Positions 30,696-38,977 of a stretch of DNA of 39,842 nucleotides are shown here, one piece after another. Under the pieces are notes generated by a model, which searched no databases, was not told the origin of the DNA, and was given only the letters and a program-made list of their open reading frames with translations. The translations under genes were made by a program, and so were the position numbers. The stretch spans positions 1 to 39,842 of the forward strand of contig JABFYH010000227.1 in NCBI GenBank assembly GCA_013361335.1, given 5' to 3'. The first letter of the stretch is position 1. Every line of letters starts with the position of its first letter. Source of the DNA: Gemmatimonadaceae bacterium. GTDB taxonomy: Bacteria > Gemmatimonadota > Gemmatimonadetes > Gemmatimonadales > Gemmatimonadaceae.

Positions 30696-31780
30696 CGCGC
30701 CGCCCCGAGCGCCGCGTGACCGGCGGCGCTCGCCGCCGCGACGAACCCGTCGATCATCGCGGCCTCGGTGAACTCGCGCGCGGCACGCGCACGTCCTGCC
30801 TTGCCCATCGCGACCCGTTGATTGTTGTCGGCGAGGAAGTTGGCGACGGTGGCCGCCGTGTCGTTGGGATGCGCGGGGGGCAACATCACGCCGGCGATGC
30901 CATCCGGCACGTAGTGCGCGAGCAGGGGCGACCGCTCGGCGATCACGGGCACGCCGGCGGCCATGAAATCGAGACAGCCGAAGACGCCGTCGTCGCCCGC
31001 GGCGGCGACCCAGCCCACCTCCGCCGCGCCGACCACCGCCGCCATGTCGTCGCGCTCGCCGAGGAAGCGCACGAGCGGGGTGACGCCGAGCGCCGACGCG
31101 TGCATGTGGGTGTCGTCGTCGTCGCAGCCGGAACCGACGAGCGCGAGCCGGAGATCGGGGTGGCGCGGCGCGAGCAGCGCCACGGTTCGCAGCGCGGTGG
31201 TGATGCGTCCCTTCGCCTTGCGGTCGGCGACGCACACCATCAGCTGGGTGCCCGGCTCGACGCCCAGCGTGCCTCGCGAGGTCATGCGCATCTCGTCGGC
31301 CTTCTGGACGTCGACACCGAGCGGGGCGAGGAACGCGCCCTCGCCGACGTTGGCGCGCTGGCGATCCATGTCCGTGCTGAAGAGCAGACGCGAGGCGGCC
31401 ATTCGCGCGGCGAAGCGTGCACCGCGTCCCGTCGTCGGCACGCCACCCGCGGGAACGCGGCGGATGACCGTCCCTCGGCCGGAGAAGCGCAGCGCGGAGC
31501 TGGCGACGAGCTGCTCGGTCTCGGTGTGCACGAAGGCGACGTCGATGCCCCGCTCCTTGAGCACCGGGCGCAGGCGCCACGCGTCGCGGCTCACCGATCC
31601 GCTGATGGCAAGGGAGACGACGTCGAGCCCCTGGCTGGCGAAGGCCTGCTCCGCCGGGCTGTCGGCGCGGCAGGCGACGGTGACGGTCTCACCCCGCGCG
31701 ACGAACCCGTGCGCCGCGACGGCGAAGGCGCGCGACGCGCCCGACCAGTCGGCGGCGGTGTGGTAGAAGAGGACGCGCAT
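30692..31780 (-). CDS. Glycosyltransferase family 4-like protein
   Basis: The 362-residue protein has GT-B fold features: an N-terminal nucleotide fold start ([19 protein letters not shown]), a linker APLGVDVQ, a donor-binding half with [37 protein letters not shown], and the C-terminal motif [19 protein letters not shown] where family 4 enzymes have an E-x7-E-like element. One conserved Glu position seems replaced by Asp or Gly, so retaining activity is probable but unproven. It sits between msbA and the LpxL-like gene with gaps of 2 bases and an overlap of 4, so it probably adds sugar to a lipid or LPS core. Confidence 0.85.
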   Translation of the reverse strand: MRVLFYHTAADWSGASRAFAVAAHGFVARGETVTVACRADSPAEQAFASQGLDVVSLAISGSVSRDAWRLRPVLKERGIDVAFVHTETEQLVASSALRFSGRGTVIRRVPAGGVPTTGRGARFAARMAASRLLFSTDMDRQRANVGEGAFLAPLGVDVQKADEMRMTSRGTLGVEPGTQLMVCVADRKAKGRITTALRTVALLAPRHPDLRLALVGSGCDDDDTHMHASALGVTPLVRFLGERDDMAAVVGAAEVGWVAAAGDDGVFGCLDFMAAGVPVIAERSPLLAHYVPDGIAGVMLPPAHPNDTAATVANFLADNNQRVAMGKAGRARAAREFTEAAMIDGFVAAASAAGHAALGAAR

Positions 31781-31782
31781 GC

Positions 31783-33633
31783 TCAGCGCACCCCCGCCGG
31801 GGCGGGCGAGATCGCGGCTTCGCCCTCGTCGCGGCGGAGCTGGGCCGCATGCAGACGGTGGTAGAGCCCACGCTGCGCGAGCAGCTCGGCATGGGTGCCG
31901 CGCTCGACGATCTCACCGCGGTCGAGAACGAGGATCTGATCGGCGTGCACGACGGTGGAGAGACGGTGAGCGATGACGAACACGGTGCGGTTCGCGAGGA
32001 GGCGGTCGATGGCCTCTTGCACGAGTCGTTCCGACTCGGTGTCGAGCGCGGAGGTGGCTTCGTCGAGGATGAGGATGGGCGGATCGGTGAGCAGCGCCCG
32101 CGCGATGGCGAGGCGCTGGCGCTGGCCCCCCGAGAGACGCGTGCCACGCTCGCCGAGCACGGTGTCGTAGCCCTGCGGCAGCTCGAGGATGAACGCGTGC
32201 GCGTTCGCCGCCCGCGCCGCCTCCTGCACCTGCGCGTCGGTGAAGCGGCTGGCGGCGCCGTAGGCGATGTTGTTGCGCACCGTATCGTTGAACAGCACCG
32301 TGTCCTGACTCACGATGCCGGTGAGCCCGCGAAGGGAGGCCAGGTTGATCTCGCGCGTGTCGATTCCATCTAGTCGGATGGATCCTCCCGATGGCTCATA
32401 GAAGCGGGGGATCAGATCGACCAGCGTGCTCTTCCCCGCCCCGCTGGCGCCGACAAGGGCGATGACCTCGCCCTTCCGCGCCGCGAAGCTCACGTCGCGC
32501 AGCACGGGGCCGTCCTCGTCGTACGCGAACGAGACGTCCTGGAACTCGATCCCCTCGCGCAGGCCGGTGACCGTCGTGCCGCCCTGATCGAGCTGCTCCT
32601 CGGTCGGCAGGTCGAGCACCTCGAACAGCCGCTCCGCCGACGCGAACGACTGTTGGGCGGTCGTGGGAGCCTGCGACAGCTGCTTGAGCGGTGGAAGCAG
32701 GCGCATCACCATGATCATGAAGGTCATCAGGGTCGCGCTGTCCATCGTCCCCGCGCCGGAGAGCACCTCGCGCGCGCCGATCCAGAGGATGAGCATGGCC
32801 ACCGAGGTGCCGATCATCTCGGTCATCGGCTGGGATAGCGACGCGACGCGGGTGATCCGCACCATGCCGCTCGAGTAGCGATGGCTGGCGTCGGTGAAGC
32901 GCCGGTCCTCGTACGGCTCGCCGCGGAAGGACTTCACCAGTCGCACGCCGCTCACGACCTCCTGAAGCACGCTCGTGATCTCGCCGTAATCGCCGCGCAG
33001 GCGACGATGCCCGCGACGCAGCTTCCGCAGCACGGGCTGGAGCGACAGGGTGAGGAGCGGCGCGATGACCAGCGCGACGAAGGTGAGTCGCACCGAGTAG
33101 TTGAGGAGGATGACGATGGTACCGACGATCTGCGCGAGGTTCTGCAGCGTCCGGGTGACCAGCTCGGTGATCAGCGCCTTGGTCTGCTCGGTGTCGGACA
33201 GCACGCGCGAGATGATCTGGCCGGTCTTCGTCCGCTGGAAGTAGCCGAGCGGCAGCCGTTGCAGATGACGGAAGACGCCGTCGCGCAGGTCGCGGGTGAC
33301 GTTCTCCTGGAGCGAGGCGCCCAGCTGTCCGCCGAGCCACACGAAGACGTTCTTGACCGCGACGATGGCGATGATCGCCACCATCATCACTTCCACGGAG
33401 CCGAGGCGGTCGGCAGGATCGAGGAAGGCGCCGACCAGCTGCTGCTGGAGCCGCGTGATCCAGGTGGGCGAGGTGCTCGGGATGAGCTGCGCCTCGCCGA
33501 AGAGGGCGTTGAGGAAGGGGACGAGCAGGGTGAACGAGAAGACGTCGAGCGCGGCGGCGACGACGTTGCAGGCGATCGTCCCCGCCATGCGCCACGAGTG
33601 CGGGCGCAGGTAGCGCAGCAGACGGCCGTACAT
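31783..33633 (-). CDS. ABC exporter, MsbA-like lipid flippase
   Basis: The 616-residue half-transporter has an N-terminal six-helix ABC transmembrane domain (about 15-320) and a C-terminal ATPase. The ATPase shows Walker [11 protein letters not shown] loop IVSQDTVLF, signature [13 protein letters not shown], Walker [13 protein letters not shown] and switch His in IAHRLST. It works as a homodimer and, given its LpxL-like and glycosyltransferase neighbours, probably flips lipid A-core across the inner membrane. The ATG at 33633 is two bases after the stop of the PorX-like gene, and a long upstream extension in the same frame lies wholly inside that gene. A multidrug exporter remains possible. 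Confidence 0.93.
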   Translation of the reverse strand: MYGRLLRYLRPHSWRMAGTIACNVVAAALDVFSFTLLVPFLNALFGEAQLIPSTSPTWITRLQQQLVGAFLDPADRLGSVEVMMVAIIAIVAVKNVFVWLGGQLGASLQENVTRDLRDGVFRHLQRLPLGYFQRTKTGQIISRVLSDTEQTKALITELVTRTLQNLAQIVGTIVILLNYSVRLTFVALVIAPLLTLSLQPVLRKLRRGHRRLRGDYGEITSVLQEVVSGVRLVKSFRGEPYEDRRFTDASHRYSSGMVRITRVASLSQPMTEMIGTSVAMLILWIGAREVLSGAGTMDSATLMTFMIMVMRLLPPLKQLSQAPTTAQQSFASAERLFEVLDLPTEEQLDQGGTTVTGLREGIEFQDVSFAYDEDGPVLRDVSFAARKGEVIALVGASGAGKSTLVDLIPRFYEPSGGSIRLDGIDTREINLASLRGLTGIVSQDTVLFNDTVRNNIAYGAASRFTDAQVQEAARAANAHAFILELPQGYDTVLGERGTRLSGGQRQRLAIARALLTDPPILILDEATSALDTESERLVQEAIDRLLANRTVFVIAHRLSTVVHADQILVLDRGEIVERGTHAELLAQRGLYHRLHAAQLRRDEGEAAISPAPAGVR

Positions 33634-33635
33634 GC

Positions 33636-35198
33636 CTAGCGCCTGGGAGTGAGAAGCGACACGGGCAGGATGCACTCCTCGGGGGTGACGCCGCCGTGCA
33701 GGAAGGACCCACGGTAGCGGCTCTGGTACTCGCGCAGCTTGGTCGGGTAGACGAAGAAGCTGTCGCCGGTGGCGAGGAGGGTGTTCGCCCCCATCCCCTT
33801 TCGCGGCAGCTTGAGCACGTCCTCGTTCCGGAACAGCAGCGCGTAGTCCGGATTCTCGGCTCGCAGATCCTCGCCGAACTTGTAGCGGAGGTTGAGCGTC
33901 GCGTCGCGCCGCGCGAAGACCGTGGCGGGGGTGTGACAGTGGATGGAGCCGTGATCGCTCGTCACCAGCACCTTCACCTTTCGTCGCGCGGCTTCCTGGA
34001 GCACGCTGAACAGCGCCGAGCGCCGGAACCATTGCAGCGTGAGCTGGCGGAGGGCGATCTCGTCGCGCGCGACCTCGTAGAGGATCGCCGACTCGGACCG
34101 CCCGTGCGTCAGCAGGTCGACGAAGTTGAAGACGAAGGCGCTGATCCCCTCGGGGGCGATCGCGTTGGCGAGCCGGCGCTCGAGCTCGTCCGCCTCGTGC
34201 GACGACGAGATCTTGTCGTACTTCACGGGGACGCGGTGCCCGATCTCCTCGAGCTGTGCTTCCAGGAGCTCGCGTTCGTGGGCGTTCAGCGTCTCGTCCT
34301 CGCGCTCGCCCCACCAGTCGGGAAAGCGCGCCGCGATCTCGTTGGGAAAGAGCCCGCTGAACAGCGCGTTGCGGGCGTACGGCGTGGCGGTCGGGAGCAC
34401 GCCGAAGTAGTGCGTCGTCTCGATGTCGAACAGCGGCGCGATCACCGGCTCGATCACCTTCCACTGGTCGAGGCGCAGGCAGTCGATGACGATGAACACC
34501 GCTGCGCGGTCCTGCCGCACGACGGGCATCAGGAACTCGTTGACGATGTCGATCGAGAGGGGAGGCCGGGGACCGTCCAGCGCGGCGAGCCACTGCGGGT
34601 AGGCGCTCGACATGTACAGCGCGAACTCGCGGCGCATCTCCGGGAACAGCCCGCGCAGCGAGTCGTGCAGCCCCATCTCGTTGGCGCTCGTGAGATCCAG
34701 GTCCCACTGGACGAGCTCGAGGTAGCGGTCGATCCAGCCGCGCCAGTCGAGCTCGCGCGGCGACTCGTTCTGCATCGCGCGGAATCGGTCGACGAAGGCG
34801 CGGGCGACGGCCTGCTGCCGGATCCGCGGCCCTTCCAGGAGACGGGCGACCATGGCATAGACCTGCCGCGGCGTCACGGGCTTCACGAGGTAGCCCCCGA
34901 TGTCCCGCCCGAGCGCCTCGGTGAGGGTGTTGTCCTCCTCGCTCTTGGTGACCATCACCACCTGAATGCTGGGCTCGATCTCGCGCAGCTCGCGGAGGGC
35001 TTCCAGGCCGCGGGTGCCGGGCATCTGCTCGTCGAGCAGGACGAGATCGAAGGGCCGCCGCCGGACCATTTCGGCGGCGTCGTCGGCATTGGTGGCGGTC
35101 GCTACATCGAAGCCCTTGTCACGCAAGAAGATGCGGTGTGGCTCGAGCAGCTCGGCCTCGTCGTCGACCCAGAGGACGGCCTTGACCTGATGGGGCAT
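33636..35198 (-). CDS. porX: PorX-like response regulator with PglZ domain
   Basis: The 520-residue protein has a receiver domain (about 1-125) with KAVLWVDDEAELLEPH, phospho-acceptor D56 in LLDEQMPG and YLVKPV, then a C-terminal PglZ (alkaline phosphatase superfamily) domain. PglZ blocks include VFIVIDCLRLDQWK, LPTATPYARNALFSGLFP and VTSDHGSIHCH, with metal-binding Asp, Thr and His residues kept. In Bacteroidota, PorX with kinase PorY controls the type IX secretion system, and PorX has been shown to be a nucleotide phosphodiesterase. No PorY or T9SS gene is in the window. It heads a six-gene run with lipid A genes. A -10-like box lies seven bases before the ATG. Confidence 0.9.
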   Translation of the reverse strand: MPHQVKAVLWVDDEAELLEPHRIFLRDKGFDVATATNADDAAEMVRRRPFDLVLLDEQMPGTRGLEALRELREIEPSIQVVMVTKSEEDNTLTEALGRDIGGYLVKPVTPRQVYAMVARLLEGPRIRQQAVARAFVDRFRAMQNESPRELDWRGWIDRYLELVQWDLDLTSANEMGLHDSLRGLFPEMRREFALYMSSAYPQWLAALDGPRPPLSIDIVNEFLMPVVRQDRAAVFIVIDCLRLDQWKVIEPVIAPLFDIETTHYFGVLPTATPYARNALFSGLFPNEIAARFPDWWGEREDETLNAHERELLEAQLEEIGHRVPVKYDKISSSHEADELERRLANAIAPEGISAFVFNFVDLLTHGRSESAILYEVARDEIALRQLTLQWFRRSALFSVLQEAARRKVKVLVTSDHGSIHCHTPATVFARRDATLNLRYKFGEDLRAENPDYALLFRNEDVLKLPRKGMGANTLLATGDSFFVYPTKLREYQSRYRGSFLHGGVTPEECILPVSLLTPRR

Positions 35199-35204
35199 GG
35201 GGGA

Positions 35205-35210
35205 AAGCTA
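35205..35210 (-). promoter_or_regulatory. Putative -10 box of the PorX-led operon, leaderless
   Basis: On the minus strand TAGCTT (35210-35205) is followed by T, five C residues and the ATG at 35198. Transcription would start at the ATG. The expected -35 position falls inside the large hairpin at 35217-35264, and no good -35 is seen. Confidence 0.35.
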
Positions 35211-35216
35211 GCGCGG

Positions 35217-35264
35217 GGAGCGGAGGAGCGGAGGAGCGGTTACGCTCGTCCGCTCTTCCGCTCC
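35217..35264. repeat. Near-perfect 21-22-bp inverted repeat in a divergent promoter region
   Basis: Arms 35217-35237 and 35244-35264 pair over 21 positions with one mismatch and one G-T wobble, around a short loop. The left arm is tandem copies of ggagcgga. It lies between the divergent PorX-like gene (starts 35198) and the gene at 35290, overlapping the expected -35 region of the former. Confidence 0.8.
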
Positions 35265-35289
35265 GCCGTTCTCCGATCACATTTCTCGC

Positions 35290-35688
35290 GTGCAATCGCC
35301 CCTCCCTCCGTACGCGCTCGCCGCGCCCACCTTTCCCTTTCCACATCTGGCGGGTCTGGCGGGACGAGCGCCGATCGGGGGAGCGCGGGAGGTGGCGCTC
35401 GCCTGCTTCGTCGCGGCGCGGCTCGCGGCGGAGTGCGCTCCCGGCGTGGCCGACCCGGAAGACCCCGCCCGCGCCGCTCGCGTCGCCGGGGCGAAGGGCT
35501 GGCTCGGCACGCTGACGCTGCCGGCCGAGCTGCGGGGCCCTCTGCTGCGGTGCGTGGAGTCCACGGCCGACGGCTCGGCACGCGCCGTCGCGCAGGAGCT
35601 CACCGCGCTCGCCGCCGCCGGAGCGAGCTACCTGGATAATGGCTCGCGCGCCGAGCTCGATACTCTGGCCGCGACGCTCCGCACCTGA
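35290..35688 (+). CDS. Unknown small alanine-rich protein
   Basis: The 132-residue protein is rich in Ala and predicted mainly helical (REVALACFVAARLAAECAPG, AKGWLGTLTLPAELRGPLLRC, ARAVAQELTALAAAG). It has no signal peptide or membrane segment and no motif I recognise. Its codons follow the genome's GC3 pattern moderately well. The GTG start at 35290 is uncertain, with no ribosome binding site. It is the only frame of any length in this stretch and lies divergent to the PorX-like gene. It could be a lineage-specific protein or, less likely, a chance open frame. Confidence 0.55.
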   Translation: MQSPLPPYALAAPTFPFPHLAGLAGRAPIGGAREVALACFVAARLAAECAPGVADPEDPARAARVAGAKGWLGTLTLPAELRGPLLRCVESTADGSARAVAQELTALAAAGASYLDNGSRAELDTLAATLRT

Positions 35689-35746
35689 GCGCGATCGGCA
35701 GCGCAGCGGCAGCTGCGGGCACGTCTGCAACGACACGTGCCACTTC

Positions 35747-35783
35747 GACTACAACTACAACTACAGCTACAGCTACAACTACC
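35747..35783. repeat. TACAAC/TACAGC microsatellite
   Basis: About six tandem copies of a six-base unit, TACAAC or TACAGC, can be read in this AT-richer stretch. It lies in a gene-free gap. Such slippage-prone tracts can vary in copy number. Confidence 0.8.
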
Positions 35784-35790
35784 AACAGCG

Positions 35791-35828
35791 AACGCGGATT
35801 GCGCGGATGCACGCTGATCCCGCAGATC
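35791..35828 (+). repeat. Left arm of a 38-base imperfect inverted repeat
   Basis: The arm begins aacgcggattgcgcggatgc and is complementary, at roughly five of every six positions, to 35949-35986. The unit GCGGAT recurs inside it. The arms enclose about 120 bases holding two smaller hairpins. The pattern resembles dispersed REP or MITE-like elements but no transposase is present. Confidence 0.75.
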
Positions 35829-35876
35829 GCCCCGAGAGGAACGACGGCCCGTGCACCAATGCCAGCCCTGTGACCC

Positions 35877-35899
35877 CCAAAGCATTTGAAATGCTTTGG
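35877..35899. repeat. Perfect 23-base odd palindrome
   Basis: Eleven-base arms (ccaaagcattt and its complement) flank a single G. It sits in the middle of the larger inverted repeat, and a second hairpin (cgggatg at 35907-35913 with its complement at 35922-35928) follows. It could be a protein binding site or a stem in an RNA. Confidence 0.75.
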
Positions 35900-35948
35900 A
35901 ATGGTTCGGGATGTTTGGCGGCATCCCGGAGGCATCCCGATCACGATA

Positions 35949-35986
35949 GATCCGCGCAATCTGCGTGCATCCGCGTAATCCGCGTT
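35949..35986 (-). repeat. Right arm of the 38-base imperfect inverted repeat
   Basis: Read on the minus strand it starts aacgcggattacgcggatgc, matching the left arm (35791-35828) in all but about six positions. Confidence 0.75.
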
Positions 35987-36050
35987 CCGCCGGTCGAGCC
36001 CTGGCGCGAGAGGCTGCCGTTCGAGCCCCGGCGCGATGGATCCGCGTTCC

Positions 36051-36079
36051 TTGCCCACGTCCTGCCCAGCCCTATCTTG
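36051..36079 (+). promoter_or_regulatory. Putative promoter of the DnaB-C-like gene, leaderless
   Basis: TTGCCC (36051-36056) is followed after 16 bases by TATCTT (36073-36078). TATCTTG plus four bases precedes the ATG at 36084, the same spacing as before the gene at 47. No ribosome binding site is present. Confidence 0.5.
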
Positions 36080-36083
36080 AGGC

Positions 36084-36935
36084 ATGCCGCGCGGTGCCGA
36101 CATCTCTCCCCTGTCACTCCTCCTCGGCCGCGTCGACGCCGTAGCCGATGGCGCGACGCCGACCGATACCGTTCCCTCCGGATTTCCCAGCCTCGACAAG
36201 CTCCTCGGCGGCGGACTGCGTCGGGGCGACCTCATCGTGTTGGGTGGGGACGTCGGCAGCGGGAAGAGCGCCCTCGCCCTGGCGATCGCGCTCCGGGTGG
36301 CGCAGCAGCGCCGGTCCACGCTCTTCTATTCGGGGGAGATGATCGTCGAGCGGATCCTCGAGCGCGCGCTCGCGATCGAGGGGCGGGCCCGGATCGACGA
36401 CCTGCGCTGCGGGACGTTGGACGAGGCGACGCGCGCCGGCGTCGGAGCCGCGGCGATCCGCCTGCGCGACGAGCTGCCCGTGATCGAGCGCGTGCCGGCG
36501 GGCGGGGTGGCCGCCATCGCCGAGGAGGTCCAGGCGGTGCGCGCCGTCGAGCTGGTGGTGGTGGACGGGCTCGAGGCGCTCCTCCCCGGCGTCCGCGCCG
36601 GCACCGAGGAGGAGGGCGTCGCCGTCCGCGCGCTCAAGCAGCTCGCGCTGGACGCGAAGGTGGCCGTGCTGCTGACCACTCCACTCCCCCGCCTCGCCGA
36701 GCGCGACGACCGGCGTCCCCTGCTCGACGACTTCGGCGCCGAGGGTGCCGTGAAGGAGCGGGCCGACGTCGTGCTCGGCCTCTTCCGCGAAGGGATGTAC
36801 GACGGCGCCCGCGGCATCGAGGGCGCGACGGAGCTGATGGTCCGCAAGAACCGCAACGGCGCCACGGGCTACGTGGACCTCTACTTCTACGCGCAGTGGA
36901 TGCGGTTCGAGGACATGCTCGAGCCCGACCGGTGA
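36084..36935 (+). CDS. Stand-alone DnaB-C-like RecA-fold ATPase
   Basis: The 283-residue protein matches the C-terminal ATPase domain of replicative helicase DnaB, also related to RadA/KaiC. It shows SGFPSLDKLLGGGLRRGDLIV, Walker A GGDVGSGKSA, Walker B VELVVVDGLEAL and the DnaB-like end MVRKNRNGATGYVDLYFYA with QWMRFEDM. The DnaG-binding N-terminal domain of DnaB is absent, so it is unlikely to be the replicative helicase. DNA-related function is probable given neighbours ruvC/ruvA. The ATG at 36084 follows a promoter-like box directly. Confidence 0.85.
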   Translation: MPRGADISPLSLLLGRVDAVADGATPTDTVPSGFPSLDKLLGGGLRRGDLIVLGGDVGSGKSALALAIALRVAQQRRSTLFYSGEMIVERILERALAIEGRARIDDLRCGTLDEATRAGVGAAAIRLRDELPVIERVPAGGVAAIAEEVQAVRAVELVVVDGLEALLPGVRAGTEEEGVAVRALKQLALDAKVAVLLTTPLPRLAERDDRRPLLDDFGAEGAVKERADVVLGLFREGMYDGARGIEGATELMVRKNRNGATGYVDLYFYAQWMRFEDMLEPDR

Positions 36936-36954
36936 GCCGTGCGACCGGGTAGCC

Positions 36955-36960
36955 TATATT
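36955..36960 (+). promoter_or_regulatory. Possible -10 box of yebC
   Basis: TATATT at 36955-36960, followed by G, is close to the recurring box. Transcription would start near 36967, giving a leader of about 24 bases before the ATG at 36991. A fitting -35 is not clear. The preceding gene ends only 20 bases before, so co-transcription is possible as well. Confidence 0.3.
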
Positions 36961-36990
36961 GCATTCGAACACCGACCGACGAGCGAGCGC

Positions 36991-37740
36991 ATGGCTGGAC
37001 ACAGTAAATGGAAGCAGATCAAGCACTACAAGGCGGCCACCGACGCGAAGCGGGGCGCGCTGTTCACGAAGCTCATCCGCGAGATCACCATGGCCGCCAA
37101 GATGGGCGGCGGGGATCCGGCGGGTAACGCGCGACTGCGCGTCGCCATCGAGGCCGGCAAGGCCAAGTCGCTCCCGAAGGAGAACATCGATCGCGCGATC
37201 AAGAAGGGCACCGGCGAGCTGGAGAGCGTCGATTATCAGGAGGTGACGTACGAGGGCTACGGCCCGGGCGGCGTCGCGCTCATCATCGATGCCGTGACCG
37301 ACAACCCGACGCGCACCGTGGCCGACGTCCGCCACAAGATGTCGCGCGGCGGGGGCAATCTCGGAACCCCGGGCTCCGTTGCCTTCATGTTCGAGAAGAA
37401 GGGGCAGCTCACCCTCGACGCCACGAAGCACCGCGACGAGGACGCCGTGCTCGAGGCGGCGCTGGAGGCGGGCGCCGAGGACTTCCGGCGCGAGGACGAC
37501 GAGAGCTATGTCGTGACCACCGACCCTGCCTCCTTCCACGCCGTGAAGAGCGCGCTCGAGGCGAAGGGGATCGTCCCCACCGAGTCCGAGCTCGCGATGG
37601 TGCCGAGGTCCACCGTGCCCGTCGCCGGCGCCGACGTCGACACGCTGTTCAAGCTCATCGAAGCGCTCGAGGATCTCGACGACGTGCAGAAGGTCTGGGC
37701 CAACTTCGACGTCGACGACGCCGAGCTGGCGGACCTCTAG
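36991..37740 (+). CDS. yebC: YebC/PmpR/TACO1-family protein
   Basis: The 249-residue protein has the complete YebC pattern: MAGHSKWKQIKHYKAATDAK at the start, GKAKSLPKENIDRAIKKGTG, YEGYGPGGVALIIDAVTDN, VRHKMSRGGGNLG and SVAFMFEKKG. Homologues are reported as DNA-binding regulators and, more recently, as translation factors that relieve ribosome stalling (TACO1-like). The gene lies directly before ruvC, a common bacterial arrangement (yebC-ruvC-ruvA). A slightly acidic C-terminal domain is intact and the length is standard. Confidence 0.96.
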   Translation: MAGHSKWKQIKHYKAATDAKRGALFTKLIREITMAAKMGGGDPAGNARLRVAIEAGKAKSLPKENIDRAIKKGTGELESVDYQEVTYEGYGPGGVALIIDAVTDNPTRTVADVRHKMSRGGGNLGTPGSVAFMFEKKGQLTLDATKHRDEDAVLEAALEAGAEDFRREDDESYVVTTDPASFHAVKSALEAKGIVPTESELAMVPRSTVPVAGADVDTLFKLIEALEDLDDVQKVWANFDVDDAELADL

Positions 37741-37765
37741 TCCACTCCCATTCAAGGCGACGCGC

Positions 37766-38314
37766 GTGCTCGTCCTCGGCATCGATCCGGGCACGGCGAA
37801 CACCGGGTACGGCGTCGTTCGCGGCGGCGGCGCGGCGTTCCCCGCACTCGTGGAGTGCGGCGTGATCCGCACGCGGGCGCGTGATCCGCTCCCCGCGCGG
37901 CTGCTCGAGATTCACGACGGCATCGTCGAGCTGATCGAGCGCCACCGGCCGGATGCGCTCTCGGTCGAGGACGTGTTCTACGCGCGCAACGTGCGCACGA
38001 CCGTCGTCCTCGGCCACGCGCGCGGCGTCATCCTGCTCGCGGCGGCGCAGCACGGGCTCGTGGTGAACGAGTACGCGCCGGCCGAGATCAAGAAGGCGGT
38101 CGTCGGCACCGGCGGGGCGACCAAGGAGCAGGTGCAGTTCATGCTCACCCGCCTGCTCCGACTGAAGAGCGTGCCGCAGCCCTCGGATGCAGCGGACGGC
38201 GTGGCCGCGGCCCTCGCCTGCCTGATGGGTGCACGCGTACCGCGCATCGACGACGGCGCCCGCGTGCGCGAGCCGTCGCGCTTCGTCCCACCACCCAGCA
38301 CCACCCGCCGATGA
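37766..38314 (+). CDS. ruvC: Holliday junction resolvase RuvC
   Basis: The 182-residue nuclease cleaves Holliday junctions symmetrically with RuvA and RuvB. The catalytic acids are seen at D7 (LGIDPGTANTG), E68 (LSVEDVFYARN) and the C-terminal pair in QPSDAADGVAAAL. The GTG start is followed at once by the catalytic strand, with AAGG about ten bases upstream. Its end overlaps the ruvA start (ATGA). The C-terminal 20 residues (Arg/Pro-rich) extend beyond the typical fold. Confidence 0.96.
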   Translation: MLVLGIDPGTANTGYGVVRGGGAAFPALVECGVIRTRARDPLPARLLEIHDGIVELIERHRPDALSVEDVFYARNVRTTVVLGHARGVILLAAAQHGLVVNEYAPAEIKKAVVGTGGATKEQVQFMLTRLLRLKSVPQPSDAADGVAAALACLMGARVPRIDDGARVREPSRFVPPPSTTRR

Positions 38315-38916
38315 TCGTTCAGGTTGCCGGACAGCTCCTCACCAAGGAGCTCGATCGCGTGGAGATCCTCACCATGGGCGGTGTGGCGTACGAGCTGTCC
38401 GTCCCGCTCAACGTGTACGAGGCGCTGCCGAGGACCGGCGACCCGTGCATGCTCCACACCTACCTCGTCGTGAAGGAGGACGGCTGGCAGCTCTTCGGCT
38501 TCACCACGGTCTACGAGCGCCGGGTGTTCCAGAAGGTGCTCGGCGCCAAGGGCGTGGGACCGTCGTTGGCGCTCGGGCTGTTGTCGAGCCTCACCGCCGA
38601 CCGGCTCGTGCGGGCGATCCGCGAGAAGGACGTCGCGACCCTGCAGTCGGTGCCGCGCGTCGGACGGAAGAAGGCGGAGCAGCTGATCCTCGATCTCGCC
38701 GACAAGCTGGATCAGCTGCAGCTCTCCGGCGCCGAGTCGGGCGTCGGCCGCAGCGCCGGCCCCGGCACCGAGGACGCGATCCGCGCCCTCGTGTCGCTCG
38801 GCTACTCGACGGCCGATGCTGAAAAGGCCGTGCGATCGGCCATCGACGGCGGGGCGAAGGGGATGTCGGCCCCGGAGCTCATTCGCGCGGCGCTCGCGAA
38901 GATCGGCGGGCGCTGA
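38311..38916 (+). CDS. ruvA: Holliday junction-binding protein RuvA
   Basis: The 201-residue protein binds four-way DNA junctions as a tetramer and loads RuvB. Domain I includes GGVAYELSVPLNVYEALP. Two helix-hairpin-helix motifs are at VLGAKGVGPSLALGLLSS and LQSVPRVGRKKAEQLILDL. Domain III, which contacts RuvB, is at about 148-195 (EDAIRALVSLGYSTADAEKAV). It overlaps ruvC by four bases. ruvB does not follow: the next gene is an aminotransferase, so ruvB must lie elsewhere. Confidence 0.96.
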   Translation: MIVQVAGQLLTKELDRVEILTMGGVAYELSVPLNVYEALPRTGDPCMLHTYLVVKEDGWQLFGFTTVYERRVFQKVLGAKGVGPSLALGLLSSLTADRLVRAIREKDVATLQSVPRVGRKKAEQLILDLADKLDQLQLSGAESGVGRSAGPGTEDAIRALVSLGYSTADAEKAVRSAIDGGAKGMSAPELIRAALAKIGGR

Positions 38917-38977
38917 CGCCCCTAGCTCTTCGTCGTCCGCCCCCACAGCTTCCCGACCTCACCTGAGCCACCACTGC

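Larger units (their letters stand above)
35689..36083. other. 395-base gene-free gap with repeats and a promoter
   Basis: The gap between the small unknown gene and the DnaB-C-like gene holds a six-base tandem repeat (35747-35783), a long imperfect inverted repeat (35791-35828 with 35949-35986), a perfect odd palindrome (35877-35899) and a promoter match (36051-36078). Codon-like periodicity is absent. It is the most structured non-coding stretch in the window. Confidence 0.7.

Noticed and set aside
33634-34707. Upstream extension of the MsbA-like frame
   Set aside because: It is the shadow of the PorX-like gene in another frame, with no transporter-like sequence.
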